DNA of 64,000 nt from Bolinopsis microptera (GCF_026151205.1 NC_087079.1:9910635-9974634); one strand, 5' to 3'. Counted from the first letter of the stretch, positions 10,065 through 21,291 are shown. Notes: generated by a model from the letters alone, not told the origin. Translations and numbers: made by a program.

Positions 10065-12450
10065 CGCTCCTACTAAATCGCTCGCCCAAATTTTAAGAAA
10101 ATTCTTGTGAAAAGGCCCTTTGGGCATGAAAGTAAACTAGATCGGTGTATTTTTGGACGCTGATTCCGAATCACCCCCCATGACGTAGGGTTAAAATGCT
10201 TCCCTGGAGAGTTATGGGCAAAAAACCGTTTTGGTCACGTGACATGCTAGTAAAATACAAATTCGATTGTTTAGGGCCCGGGTTAGAGTTAGGGTTGTGG
10301 TAAGGGTTATGGTCAGCTTCGGGGTTATGGTTAGGGTTAGGGTTGGGATTAGGGTTTATGTAAAACCGTTTTGTACGGTGTTAAGGACGTAGGTAGTAGC
10401 TGAGAAGTCAAGTTGGTCCCAAGTGATGCCGTTCATTTGTAATTCATGTGTTAAATATGTGGATTAAAATGGTAAATGAACCATGTAAATTTGCAAATAT
10501 TCTTCGTAACATAAGGTTTCATAAAGATGAATTAGGTGTTAACTTATATGATTAAGATGAATTAAGTGATCATTTATATGATTAAGATCTGATAGGAGAG
10601 ATCTGCAGAGCACTGCAGCCATTGGTCAGAAAGGCCATTTAGTGTTATTAGAATTATTTATAACGAAATTATTGGATTAACAGAGTTATTGAATTCGTCA
10701 ATTAGTGGAACGGTATTTTAACCAGCTTTAAAAACCGGGATTTGTATCAATAACCTGTTGTAATAACCTGTTTGTTGCTACCTGGATAACGCGCTATACC
10801 GCCTCATCCACAACTCCCCTTCCACGGAACACTCTAGGACTACAAAAGGATGGAAGACAAGTTTATCACTGCCTTTTTCTTCTGCCATCGCTCTTCTTCA
10901 GCAACTCCGGCCCGGGGTGGTTTAGTGTGCTGTCTCTCTCTCCCATGTCACTAGTCCATTAAGAAGGTTGGTAGCCCTTGTTTTAATCATTGACCTTATT
11001 GTTTGTATCCTTAAAGATCGTTTTAATTTAGTGAGGTTAGAATTAAGTTCATTGATCCAAAAGCCTTAGTATATTATGCGACTAAAATACTTATCCTTTC
11101 ATCCCCACCAGAAGTCACCAGAACATTGCAATTGGTTCCCGTCACTTCCGTAAATTCCAGCTAAGCTAGGAAGTTTGTTGCTCGAGGTATTGTTCTATTA
11201 TTATGTAACCCATTCATTAGATGTTGTTCATTGCAATGTTATTCCCAAATTATTGTTTCACATTGTTCGTAATACTAAGGTCATTCCCGATTGGTTATTA
11301 ATTAGTCCCTAATAGTTTATCATTTCCTAGGTAATATTGTGGGTGAGCCCTATCCTAACCTGCCTGCTTGTCCCAACCTTAGCACCACCTACCTTATTAT
11401 CTCGTAAGTCATTGAGCATTAATTGATACGTTCTACATATTTCGTATTCTACAGAATACTCTATTTAACTTTATCTTGTTTAATTTTATCCTAGTTAGTA
11501 TATTATTGTCATTAATTAATCTGTCACTTGCTTTAATTTGTCCCTTTTCAGGACAAACCCCTCCCGCGGATTGTGCCTCGTTCCCAGCCGTTATAAAGAA
11601 TGTAGGACTAGGAGAGAACGAGGTCAATCACGGTCAGTCAATTATAGATTTAATTTACATTGTGTATTCAATTATTGGTTATCGTTGTATTTACGTATTG
11701 TTTTATTATATGTTGATTTATCCAACCTAACGTGTCATTAGATTCTTAATTAATTATATGTCCCCTTTACGTCCTCTTACCAATTCCATTTCGCAGTGAT
11801 CCTAGAAGCGACCTGTGATCCTAGAAGCTATCTGTCCATCGTCCAGAGAGAGAGAGTCAGCCAGCCCCGTTATAAATACACACTGCAGTTCCCATTGATC
11901 ACCCAGCTACCCAACTGATTTAGGGTAACGGACTTTACCATGAGATTGAACACTTATTTTATGTACTATTGGATTGGTCTTGCATTATTTTACAATCCAT
12001 ATTCCCTTGTTTTAATTGGTTATCTTCCAGATATAAATTCATCTAAAAGTTCGAAGTTAAAACTCTAGACATAAATTAACCTAAAAGTTCAAAGTCCATA
12101 GTTATACATAAATTATTGTCATAATCTACACTTGTACACATGAGAGTTTGGGTTTTAACTGTGCCCTGAGTGAGTCTCAAGCCGGGAGGTATTCCATAAT
12201 ATCGGAACTTGAATTTCCATACTCTAGTTAAAAGGAGCCCATTATACGTAGTTAAATTAATAATTCCAATTTAATGAAATATAATACATAAATAATCTCT
12301 AGTAGTCATGGGAATTTGGAGCAGTAATTAGGCCGTTAAGTAAAGTTGTCGTGCTGAAACCCGAGTACGCATCTTAACATACGGCTGAGCTGCAAAACCA
12401 TAAAAACCAAAGTCACGTAAAAATTTTGGGCGAGCGATTTAGTAAGAGCC
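10065..12450. mobile_element. 2.4-kb inverted-repeat element with 9-bp target duplication
   Basis: The left end is CGCTCCTACTAAATCGCTCG; the right end, read in reverse, is GGCTCTTACTAAATCGCTCG. Similarity continues for about 30 bp into a CCCAAATTTT block. The direct repeat GTATTGTCC flanks the element at 10056-10064 and 12451-12459. A 9-bp duplication is typical of Mutator-like elements, so that superfamily is a guess from duplication length. The interior holds TTAGGG-like repeats near the left end (about 10270-10355) and otherwise no recognisable gene. Weak open frames around 11476-11741 look like chance. It is therefore non-autonomous. Confidence 0.7.
10270..10355. repeat. Degenerate interstitial TTAGGG-like repeats
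   Basis: Several GTTAGGGTT / GGTTATGGTT / GGGTTAGGG variants occur in a row. This resembles the animal telomere repeat in degenerate form. It lies inside the 2.4-kb element, so it probably belongs to that element and does not mark a chromosome end. Confidence 0.6.
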
Positions 12451-12689
12451 GTATTGTCCTGACGATACAGGGGAGCCGCGCACGAAGTGCGCGGCGGGTC
12501 ATACAGCGTATGACAAGCCCAACGGCGCTACGTTGATGACAAAAGTCTGCTCCTTCGTAATATAGACCACTTTCCTATAATTATGTGTATATGACGCGTC
12601 TGTTATGCTGCGCGTGACGCTAGTCATGTGTTAAGTGAAGTTCCTCCTTCACAAAGTTATTTTCCGCAATTTTCTGGATTGATTTATTA

Positions 12690-14555
12690 TTGAATGATAG
12701 GATTGGTGACCATGCCTTTATATTCACCTTCACGTCAATTCCTACCGAAAACAGTACTGAAAAACTTAAACATGTTCGCTACTATGATTATTCAAGTTCC
12801 AAACTTACTAATTTTGTTAATGAACTCGAGGTGAAGGTGAATGACTTGACTCCCTCGGTAAACTTCAATGAGTTCTTGGACTGCTTCAATGAAACACTTG
12901 ATAAACACTGTAAGCTTGATGTACCAAAAGTTACCAAAAGGACTCCCAAACTCAACCCGTGGATTACCGATGGAATCATTGTCTCAGTTGAAAGAAAACA
13001 TGAACTCTGTAGAGACTGGTCAAGCACTGTAACAAATAGAAACCCTGAGGGTAATGTACTGCTCTATCAAGTCTTCAGTGACTACCGAAGAATGCTTAAA
13101 AGTATTATCAAGGTCGCCAAACGATCGTACTACTGCAATGAAATCCATAAAAATATAGAAAACAGCAAAAAAACGTGGCAGATAATCAATGAGCTCAGGG
13201 GCAAGAAAAAGAAGCAAACTAAGCCTCCCTTTATCATAAACAACGAACGAATCATGAATCGTAGAGTCATAGCCAATGGATTCAACTCTTACTTTGTTTC
13301 TATTGCCCCTAAGCTCAATGAAACACTTAGTAGCAGTGAGGCCTCTGGTTTACCAATTCTCCCTATAAAAACATTCTATGATTTCCTTGGAAAGACTAAT
13401 GAAAAATCGATTATGTTAGAAGACTGTACACCTTATGAGATAACGGAAATAATAAAAGGATTTGAAAATGGAAAAGCAAGTGATATTCCTGTTAGTGTAA
13501 TCAAAAGATCATCTCACGTAATTACACCGATCCTTAGTCGATACATCAACATCTTAATGTGTAATGGCACGTTCCCCGACGTTCTAAAGACTGGTAGAAT
13601 AACTCCTGTACTTAAGAAGGGAAACCCTGAAGAGATAGAAAACTACCGCCCAATCTCTACTCTCTCTATATTTGGTAAAATCTTTGAAAAGATCATTTAC
13701 TCAAGAATATATTCGTTTGCTAGCTCACAGGGTATAATATCTAAAACACAATTTGGCTTCAGGCAGTCACACTCTACTTCACATGCAGTTAATCACTCAG
13801 TAAACCTTATAACTGAATCTCTAAAACTTAAGCATCATGTCTTAGGCATATTCATAGACCTTAGCAAAGCTTTTGATACAATAGATCATGGTACATTACT
13901 TGTCAAATTACAGGGCTATGGGATACGTGGGGTGGCAAATGATCTTATAAAAAGTTACTTAACAAATAGATCACAATATACTGAAGTTGTTGGTGAGAAA
14001 TCTGACGCCTTGAAAATACAGTTTGGAGTCCCTCAGGGTTCGATTCTTGGACCTCTCTTATTTCTCCTATATATTAATGATATCGCCAACAGCTCCAGTT
14101 TGGGATCATTTGTCACCTTCGCTGATGACACCAATATATTTGTGACTGGGAAATCTAAAAAGGAGGCATATATGCGTGGTAATTCTCTTTTAGCTAGTTT
14201 ATATTCCTACATGCGAGCAAACAAACTCCATGTCAACTTGTCTAAATGCTGTTTCATTCACTTTAAACCAGCATCGTCCTCCCAGACTGACAATAATTCT
14301 GAATATACTCTAACCATTGATAACTTTCCAATAAAACAAGTTGCATCCCTCCATGAAAATTTCACCTGCTCAAGTAGGAAACCCACCCTTATACTAAGCC
14401 AAGCAGACCCCCCTGACAACTTCAATAGCAGAACGACTCGTATTTGGAACGTAATTGTGCCTAAGCTTGGTATACGTGACTACTGTCTAAGTGTGGCCTG
14501 CCTGAAGTCTAGGATGAAGCAATCACTGCTCGTCAACCAGCATAATTATGCATAA
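12690..14555 (+). CDS. LINE reverse transcriptase ORF, 5'-truncated and internally deleted
   Basis: A 621-residue open frame from a non-LTR retrotransposon. It begins just after where an endonuclease domain would end (GDHAFIFTF). It includes a linker, then reverse transcriptase motifs: TGRITPVLKKGNPEEIENYR, PISTLSIFGKIFEKI, a TQFGFRQSHST block, IFIDLSKAFDTIDH, GVPQGSILGPLLFLLYINDI and the catalytic FADDTNIF (one aromatic before ADD is usual). After the thumb start (NLSKCCFIHF) the sequence jumps from DNFPIKQV to an unrelated-looking ASLHENFTCS run and a RIWNVI-type C terminus. Part of the thumb is therefore missing without loss of frame. The endonuclease domain is absent. The element is inactive but still open, so it is probably fairly young. 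It lies just beyond the 2.4-kb transposon. Confidence 0.85.
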   Translation: MNDRIGDHAFIFTFTSIPTENSTEKLKHVRYYDYSSSKLTNFVNELEVKVNDLTPSVNFNEFLDCFNETLDKHCKLDVPKVTKRTPKLNPWITDGIIVSVERKHELCRDWSSTVTNRNPEGNVLLYQVFSDYRRMLKSIIKVAKRSYYCNEIHKNIENSKKTWQIINELRGKKKKQTKPPFIINNERIMNRRVIANGFNSYFVSIAPKLNETLSSSEASGLPILPIKTFYDFLGKTNEKSIMLEDCTPYEITEIIKGFENGKASDIPVSVIKRSSHVITPILSRYINILMCNGTFPDVLKTGRITPVLKKGNPEEIENYRPISTLSIFGKIFEKIIYSRIYSFASSQGIISKTQFGFRQSHSTSHAVNHSVNLITESLKLKHHVLGIFIDLSKAFDTIDHGTLLVKLQGYGIRGVANDLIKSYLTNRSQYTEVVGEKSDALKIQFGVPQGSILGPLLFLLYINDIANSSSLGSFVTFADDTNIFVTGKSKKEAYMRGNSLLASLYSYMRANKLHVNLSKCCFIHFKPASSSQTDNNSEYTLTIDNFPIKQVASLHENFTCSSRKPTLILSQADPPDNFNSRTTRIWNVIVPKLGIRDYCLSVACLKSRMKQSLLVNQHNYA

Positions 14556-15700
14556 CCATGCTGATCTTGATTGGACAAACAAAGATTTCGAATGCTCTAA
14601 TCTAAATTTTGACATTAAGTCTACCCTAGGGTCCACACATCCAAAATGATTATCTTGAAATTGAAAATTAGCTGGGTGTGCATTTTCCTTTGTCTTACTA
14701 ACGTGTGTGAGCGCAGTGTAGTGAGAAAGTGTTTTTAACAGATTTATTATTAGACTTAGGATTATGATTTTTAATATATTACATTGATATAAGATTTATT
14801 TTTGATAGGTACTTTTAATAAAGTTGATGAATTTCCCTCCCTATTAAAATTTTAAACCCATTTAGTGAAAATTGATAAACGAAGATCTAGATATTGATAC
14901 ATATTATAACCAACATTGCTTATATTCTGCCTTGTAAACAAAGAGCAAATCTTCTTAATGCCTTCTTCCTGTCCTAAAACTAAAACTTCATCCTATTAAA
15001 GTAAAGGCCAGTTGTTACCACAAGCTATTATACCGTCCCTCTCAAAAACATGCCTCAGCCTCCATAAAAAACAATTTTAGTTTTCAGTCCTTCTAGTTTC
15101 CAAAAATCTACCGAGCTAGTGTTCTGGTGTGCACAAAAGCCCCTAAGCCCGTGCATTCCTTGCCCCGCTAGCTGCCAGTCCTTGACAAACTTCCAATAGC
15201 AAAGATCAACTAGTCATTTACAAATTGAGCACTATACAATTTTAATTGTTTTAAATATTTGACTTTGTAAAATGAGCTAAAACATTGATTTATTAGTTTC
15301 ATTGATTTATTAGTTTCATTGATTGATGCGCTGCACTACATTGCAATTGGTCAAATAAATCGTCAATTTTTACCATACACGAATCCCACTCATTTATAAA
15401 AAACATAGTATGCAAATAAGTTGCACTTTTTTCCAGTCACAGTTTTCACTCAAAATAATTAATGGTACAAGTACATCGTAGGGAAAATTGATTGTGCGTG
15501 GTTTAACCGCGGCGAAATTCTTGTTGACCTGGCACTTAGCTTCTTAATTGTGGTCAGTTATCATCTCAGAGACACTATCTACGATTACAGTGCATATGAG
15601 TGGTCCCATACGTACCTCCAGATGTTGTAAAGACAAGTGGGACAAAGGACCCTTTCTCTGACTGAAGTAAATTCTCCTGTAAGGCTAAAAACATCTAAAA
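14556..15700. other. LINE 3' flank and AT-rich intergenic sequence
   Basis: No gene recognised. The first part may be the 3' untranslated region of the preceding LINE. A short direct duplication of TTGATTTATTAGTTTCA occurs at about 15285-15320. Confidence 0.4.
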
Positions 15701-15711
15701 GAAGCAATTCT

Positions 15712-16642
15712 CAAGCAGGTAGACAACTACACAGAAGACTGGAAACACAGCAAAGGAGTGAAAACCGAAATAACGACCGAACAGAATCTCTTCTATCTAC
15801 AAAAACAAGCAGTAATACGCCAGGAGCTTGAGTCAATACCACTGGCAAAGTTGATGTTCCAACTAGCTGCGGAGAAAGGGGCAAGTGCTTGGTTAACAGC
15901 ACTACCTTTAAAAGAGTATGGATATCTGATGAATAAACAACAGTTCTCAGACGCAATAGCACTCAGATATAACCTAAACTTAAAGGATAGCCCTAAGACA
16001 TGTACGTGTGGCCAGTAATACTCGGCAAACCATGCGCTCATCTGCAAACTCTGTGGGTATGTGTCACTGCGGCACAACTCGTTGAGAGACACCTTTGCAG
16101 AACTAATGAGAACTGTGAAATGCAAGGATGTGCAGACTGAGCCAGTTCTTCTTCCAGTTGATGGCCTAGAGTTACCAAAGGGAACAGTCGTAGGAGACCA
16201 AGCTAGGCTGGACATTTCTGCAAGATCGATTTGGAATGCTTCAGAGAGGGCATATTTTGATGTAAGGGTATTCCATGCCCCAGCCCCCTCCAATGCAAGC
16301 AAATCGATCCCAGCAATGTACCAGTCCCATGAAAATGAGAAGAAAAGATGTTACAATGCAAGGGTTCTGGAAGTAGAGAAAGGAAGCTTCACGCCGTTAG
16401 TTTTCTCAACATCTGGTGGAATGGGTGGTGAAGCTGAAAGACTAGTAAAGAAGCTTGCTAGCAAGATGGAATACCACACAGGGCAAAGGTATTCAGATGC
16501 TGTTGGATACATAAGAAAGCGCCTTCGTTTCGAAATCCTAAGAACAACAGTGATTTCTCTACGGGGGGACAGAGGTGCGAGAAAGAACTTTGTTGATATA
16601 AACAGTTTAGATTTGAATTTGGAGCCACAAGGCAAAGGTTGA
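15712..16642 (+). pseudogene. Retroelement pol C-terminal region: zinc-binding site plus nuclease-like domain
   Basis: One frame, broken by a single stop at 16016-16018, encodes an AEKGASAWLTALPL block, a zinc-binding site (CTCG, then HALICKLCGY), RHNSLRDTF, then GDQARLDISARSIW and AYFDVRVFHAPAPS. The final block is KKRCYNARVLEVEKGSFTPL followed by VFSTSGGMGGEAERL. I recognise this arrangement from retroelement proteins common in cnidarian and other invertebrate genomes. The RLD...FDVRV pattern resembles a PD-(D/E)XK, restriction-like endonuclease core, with Arg where Lys is usual; that reading is an inference. The reverse transcriptase half of the same kind of protein lies on the opposite strand at 18411-19477, so these are two different insertions or one rearranged one. 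Confidence 0.7.
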
Positions 16643-16779
16643 TATTCAAATTTTTCTCCCAATATTTGAGATAGGGAATATATTGATTTTTTGAAGGGTT
16701 GTTTTTATATAGGGTCATTGTGACAATTATGTGCATGTGTATATTGTTTGAATAATTTTATAAGTACTCTCTCTTCAGA

Positions 16780-17792
16780 GAGATCTTTCTCATCTTTCTC
16801 ATGCGTCTCAAAAACTTAAAGAATGCAAAAGAAAGTGGGGATTAATAACAAAATCAACTAACCGCAACTATGGTCTAAACGTTTACAGCCTCACTCTCCT
16901 CCTTAAGACAATGGTCCTCACTAAACTGTTCTACGCAGCACCTATTTGGCTTCACAAGTGTCTCAATCAATTTAAAAGCTTCTGGAATAAAATAATTCTA
17001 AAAATATCTGGATCAGTCCTGAACCCACAAAGGGAATTAACCGAACTTGCTCTCCACCTACCACCACTGGATGTGCAACTCAAAGCTCTCTCGGTTAAAT
17101 TCATGTGCAAAATACTCACACAAGGTGACAATCTTTCAGCTACCCTCTACCAAGTTGATGAAAGCAGAATACCAAGTTTTCATGTCTTAACAATGTCACT
17201 GAAAAAGTACTTCCTTTGGAAAGAAAATAAGTCACACGGAACCAGAATGATAGACCTAACGCAGCAACATTTCAAGGATCTGGCCTATTACACTCAGGCA
17301 GACATAATGAGCTACAAAAATAAGATCTGGATTGACAGCATCGAAACAAATCTGCGATGCAGAACTGTCAGTAACAACAAGGAGACCAAAATACTCGGTG
17401 TGATCACAAAGATCAAAAACAGTGGGCTGCTCCTAGACAAAAACAACTTTTTATTCGGGCACAACACGAGTAAAAATCTGGACAGCCGAATAATGGACTA
17501 CATTCACGGCAGCTCACCACTCTTTGCGAATATCCAAAAGATCATGGGTGGTGGCAGTGGTGAGGGCTGTCGTTTCTGTAACAGCTTCATTGATTCTCCC
17601 GTACACCAGCTCTTATTGTGTCTGGAGGTGCAAGACACCAGTTACCTGCAACTGAAAGAAGAGCTGGGTGGAGCAGACTCACATTCCTATCTAGATGAAG
17701 TGTTAACAAAAAGCAGCACACAAAAAGCATTCATTAGGAGAGTCGAATTTCTTTGGGGACAAAATGATGCTCTCCAGGATTTATCCGACTAG
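16780..17792 (+). pseudogene. LINE fragment, C-terminal region with CCHC motif
   Basis: The 293-residue open frame from 16911 begins MVLTKLFYAAPIWLHKC and continues with ILKISGSVLNPQRELTELAL, typical of the part of a LINE ORF after the reverse transcriptase domain. It ends with a putative zinc-binding site CRFCNSFIDSPVHQLLLC. In-frame sequence upstream (from about 16790) extends the similarity (SQKLKECKRKWGLITK). The catalytic half is missing. It abuts the preceding retroelement piece and appears to be a separate 5'-truncated insertion. Confidence 0.7.
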
Positions 17793-18519
17793 AAAGATCA
17801 TGAAATAAAGACTCTGCAAACATCTCAGAGAAATATTACCACCATAAAGAACAAAGAGGGAGTATCCTGGACCCCGAAATCCACCACTTTTCTGTACTTT
17901 CAGAGGTACCAATGTGGCAGGAAACCAGGGCTCATGCTGCCGCTGAGCTAAAGCAGTAGAGGGGATGGCGGCTTCTCTAGGATCGAACACGTCCTGAAGC
18001 AGACCAACACTATGTCCCAACGCACTGGTGTTGGGATGTCTGCCCCCGGTGCCTTCCGGGTCAATAAAGCAGTCAAGCATCATGTATGTTATGTTGAGTA
18101 TTCTCAACCAACAAATGTGGGAACACCCACGAAAGACCAAAACAGATCTAAAGAGACACTTAACAACATTGGAAAATAGACTTCAATTTGTTTATATAAT
18201 CTATAAAGCGTATATTATTGCCCACGTTAAGGGGCCTGTTAATAATTTATTAAATTATTAGCTATTTTAGATTTAATAATAATCTCATGGGTACTGTAGA
18301 TTTTATCTAGTGGCTTAAACGTATTTGAGTCGCAATTAGGATGAGTGACCCTGATGTCAAGAAATGTTCTTTCCAATGGTGCTTGGTTTAATTGGTTCTT
18401 ATGAGGATGATCTTACCCATTATAAAGCATCTTGAACCTTTGGGATAGAAACTCTTCTTTCTGTTTCCTCAGTTCTTCTTTCTTTTCTTTCATCTTGCCC
18501 ATATCCAGCTTGGTGATAT

Positions 18520-18657
18520 CAGTGGCGTAACGTTGCCTTTTGGCGTCCCCGCCAAGAAAGCGCCCCCCTGTTGGCGCCCCCTCCACTTTTTGGGCCCCTC
18601 CCTAAAATTGAACAAATTAGGTGATTCGTTACAGCGGGGCCCTTCGTTACGCCACTG
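18520..18657. mobile_element. Short hAT-like MITE, copy 1
   Basis: A 138-bp element with termini CAGTGGCGTAACG and CGTTACGCCACTG, and 8-bp target duplication GGTGATAT at 18512-18519 and 18658-18665. The inside is rich in GCGCCCCC blocks. No coding capacity. Confidence 0.85.
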
Positions 18658-18714
18658 GGTGATATCCTGGTCTTGTTGGTTGATTAAACTCACAAGATTT
18701 TTAGAGAGTGCCAC

Positions 18715-18793
18715 CAGTGGCGTAACCTTGCCTGTTGGCGCCCCGCCAAAAAAGCGGGGTCGGCGGACGGCGGGGCCCTTCGTTACACCACTG
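18715..18793. mobile_element. Short hAT-like MITE, copy 2
   Basis: A 79-bp internally deleted relative of the element at 18520. Termini are CAGTGGCGTAACC and CGTTACACCACTG. The 8-bp duplication AGTGCCAC lies at 18707-18714 and 18794-18801. Confidence 0.85.
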
Positions 18794-19499
18794 AGTGCCA
18801 CTGAGTATGCATATTCACGAGATGCTATCCTGACGGGATTGGTGATACCTAGGCCTCCACATCGAATAGGGAGTTCAAGGATTTCTCTCTCATGCTGGTT
18901 GACAGGGCGACCAAGGAGGGCTGGAGTGAGCACATGCATGACCTTGCTCTCTAGTGGGACAAAGTGCTCTCCAATGTCTGGTATAATACGCATGTAGTAT
19001 CTCCATCTGTGGCATATTCCTTTAATAAAGGCCAAATAAGCCAGTTGTGGTTCTTTGGTTGCTACATCTACAAGTTGATCAATATCAACTACCCATTTTT
19101 CGACATTTTCTTTGATGTAATCTTCCCTGAATTCTTTTGAGCTTACAAGATGGCGTTCCCCGAATGTCGTGATCTTAACTCCCAGGTGTTTAAATAGGGT
19201 CTCTGCTTCGTTTAGGTCTTCAGGATTTTTGACAATCAGAATTGTCTTTTTAGCGTTGGCCATTGGGGCGGTACCCATATCTTGGGCATATTTCACAGAG
19301 TCTATTCCACCGATGGAGCAGTTGGATGAAGCTTGCACATGCAGAGCTGTTGACTGCATGCCACACCATAATTGCTTCTACATAGGCTTTGAGATCATCT
19401 ATTATAGGTCTGGTAGCTATGGAATAAAATTGCATTGCTGCAATTATATTAGAATATTCTAATATATTTATAAACATAATAACCTGGTGTCCCCAGGTA

Positions 19500-20493
19500 A
19501 ATTAAAGCTTGACACGATTGAGGTTCTATTCTCAAAAAAAGCTTGGATAAACAGAAAATCATCAGAATATTATATAAAAAGAGATTTTTGAATTTTTTGA
19601 AGAGAAGCTTTTCTGCTGTCCCCTTGACCAAAATTTTGTGGTTTTGACCAGTGACCAATCAGTGAGGTCGGTGGGAGAGACACGAGTCGAGAAAACTTTT
19701 ATGCTATGAAAATATTGAATATGTCCATTTGAAAACATTCCCCTTCAACAAATTTAATCCAGTGTTCTCGGCCCACAGGTTCCTCCTATTAAAAAATTTT
19801 GATTTTGGTAAATGTGTGCTGACTCCACCACCTATGTATTTAACCTAATATTTAGTGTATTACAGGTAGACATTGACTTAGGTAGGTATTTTTCTCTTAA
19901 GGTAGATATTAAGAATTTGGTAAATTTTTTAATTGTATGACTATTTCCATTATTGAAACGTTTTTAATATTTAATTTAAGAGGGTTTTTTTTATATAGGG
20001 CTGGTTCACAGTGTGAACAGATTCCAGATTTATGTATTTTTAAAGTGATATTTAATAAATGATTAAAAGAACCAATTTTAAAGCTGTCATAGTAAAGCCT
20101 TTAGGTCCAAAAATATACCCATTATGCTCACTTAAAAACAACTCTAAATCAGTAGGCTGTCACTATTAATGCACCACACCGCTCCCTCCACTGCACTAAA
20201 ATTTGCACTACCATTTACAGGTCAAACCATGACCTGTAAATGGTAGTGGCTTTCGTTAGAGCTGCGAAAATAACTGCAGTTTGGGCTTTGCATTTTAAAT
20301 TATGTGTTAACGTTCTCAAAGCACATCAGTGTACAGCTATGTAATGAACTTTGCTAATAGAGTTATAAAGCTCAACCAAACCCCCTACATCTGATGAATT
20401 AGTTATTATAATTATATTATAATTTCCAACTGAATAGTTTGATATTTTGTTGCTAATAAAATAAAAACTAAACTTATTATCCAGGATGAACTG
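19500..20493. other. Intergenic, contains a 19-bp-arm hairpin at 20206-20248
   Basis: No gene seen. A perfect inverted repeat (arms CACTACCATTTACAGGTCA, loop of 5) lies at 20206-20248. The stretch before 20494 should hold the promoter or an upstream exon of the zinc-finger gene; TTATTATCCAG just before it would serve as a splice acceptor. Confidence 0.45.
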
Positions 20494-21291
20494 ATGTTGA
20501 CAATGGAAAGCAGTGTGGCCTTTATCAGCATCATTCAACCTCCATCTCCCCAGGGTACTTGGACACCAATTGTTCCCCCGCCCAAATCAGATATCAACTT
20601 CAATTCTGTGGATAAACCTGTTACCACTTACATCAGACCTAGAGATGACAGAAAAATGAAAGCTTTTCCTTGCAAAGAAAAGCTGTTGAAATGTGTACTC
20701 TGTGATTACTCTTGCAGGTTTCAGCACGGCATGGATTACCACATGAAGAAACAACACGATAAAGGGGAGAAATTCGAGTGCTTCGAGTGTGGGTACATCT
20801 GTAGTTTAAAACAGAACTTGACGCAGCACATGCGCCAGCACACCGGTGAGAAACCGTTTGCCTGCGAGTTTTGTCAGTTTTGCTCCGCATCTAAATCCGG
20901 ACTCAGATATCACATCAGGACTGTACATGATCAGAAATCCCTTATATCGTGTTCAATTTGTGGTTACAGAGCTTATAATACACACATTCTAACTCAGCAT
21001 CTTAGAAAACATTCAGGACTCAAACCTTTCAGTTGTGAAATTTGTAGTGCTGCATATGGCAACAAAACTTCTTTGAGATATCATATGAAAAAGAAACATT
21101 TGAATGGTGTTGAGGAAAAGAGTGCACTCTTTTTTGAGTCATCCCAAGGCGAGAAGATTAAAATCAGAATACCTAGTTTGAATTTACCAAGCCCTTCAGA
21201 TTTTCCTAGCAATTCAGATTCGCCTAGCTTTTCAGATCTAACTGGTTTGTCAAATTCAAATTTAAGCTCAGTTAGGGATGATTTAGGTTAA
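20494..21291 (+). CDS. C2H2 zinc-finger protein, five fingers
   Basis: A 265-residue open frame with five consecutive C2H2 fingers at about residues 66-212: CVLC...H, CFEC...H, CEFC...H, CSIC...H and CEIC...H. Linkers include the classical HTGEKPF and the variant HSGLKPF. The first, third and fifth fingers have the longer His-x4-His spacing. The N terminus is proline-rich (PPSPQGTWTP, PPPKS) and the C-terminal tail is serine-rich (SPSDFPSNSDSPSFSD). It is likely a nuclear sequence-specific DNA-binding regulator; targets cannot be told. No KRAB, BTB or ZAD domain is visible. The start is the first ATG of the frame, but a splice acceptor just upstream means an earlier exon is possible. Retroelement debris flanks it on both sides, yet the frame is intact. 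Confidence 0.82.
   Translation: MLTMESSVAFISIIQPPSPQGTWTPIVPPPKSDINFNSVDKPVTTYIRPRDDRKMKAFPCKEKLLKCVLCDYSCRFQHGMDYHMKKQHDKGEKFECFECGYICSLKQNLTQHMRQHTGEKPFACEFCQFCSASKSGLRYHIRTVHDQKSLISCSICGYRAYNTHILTQHLRKHSGLKPFSCEICSAAYGNKTSLRYHMKKKHLNGVEEKSALFFESSQGEKIKIRIPSLNLPSPSDFPSNSDSPSFSDLTGLSNSNLSSVRDDLG

Larger units (their letters stand above)
18411..19477 (-). pseudogene. Reverse transcriptase remnant, frameshifted, hit by two MITEs
   Basis: Minus-strand frames read IDDLKAYVEAIMVWHAV and RWNRLCEICPRYGYRPN (about 19270-19420). After a frameshift come KKTILIVKNPEDLNEAETLF, GERHLVSSKEFREDYIKENV, RYYMRIIPDIGEHF, TPALLGRPVNQHEREILELP and IRCGGLGITNPVRIASREYA. This is the thumb/connection part of the reverse transcriptase family whose C-terminal domain is seen at 15712-16642. 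Two short hAT-like MITEs (18520-18657 and 18715-18793) interrupt it; with each insert and one target copy removed the frame continues through LSKNLVSLINQQDQDITKLD. The MITEs are therefore younger than the retroelement. Confidence 0.75.

Noticed and set aside
10270-10355. A possible chromosome end from TTAGGG-like repeats
   Set aside because: The repeats are degenerate, short and internal to a transposon with readable borders on both sides.
11476-11741. Two overlapping small open frames inside the 2.4-kb element
   Set aside because: Low complexity, no recognisable domain, and no splice or start context that supports coding.
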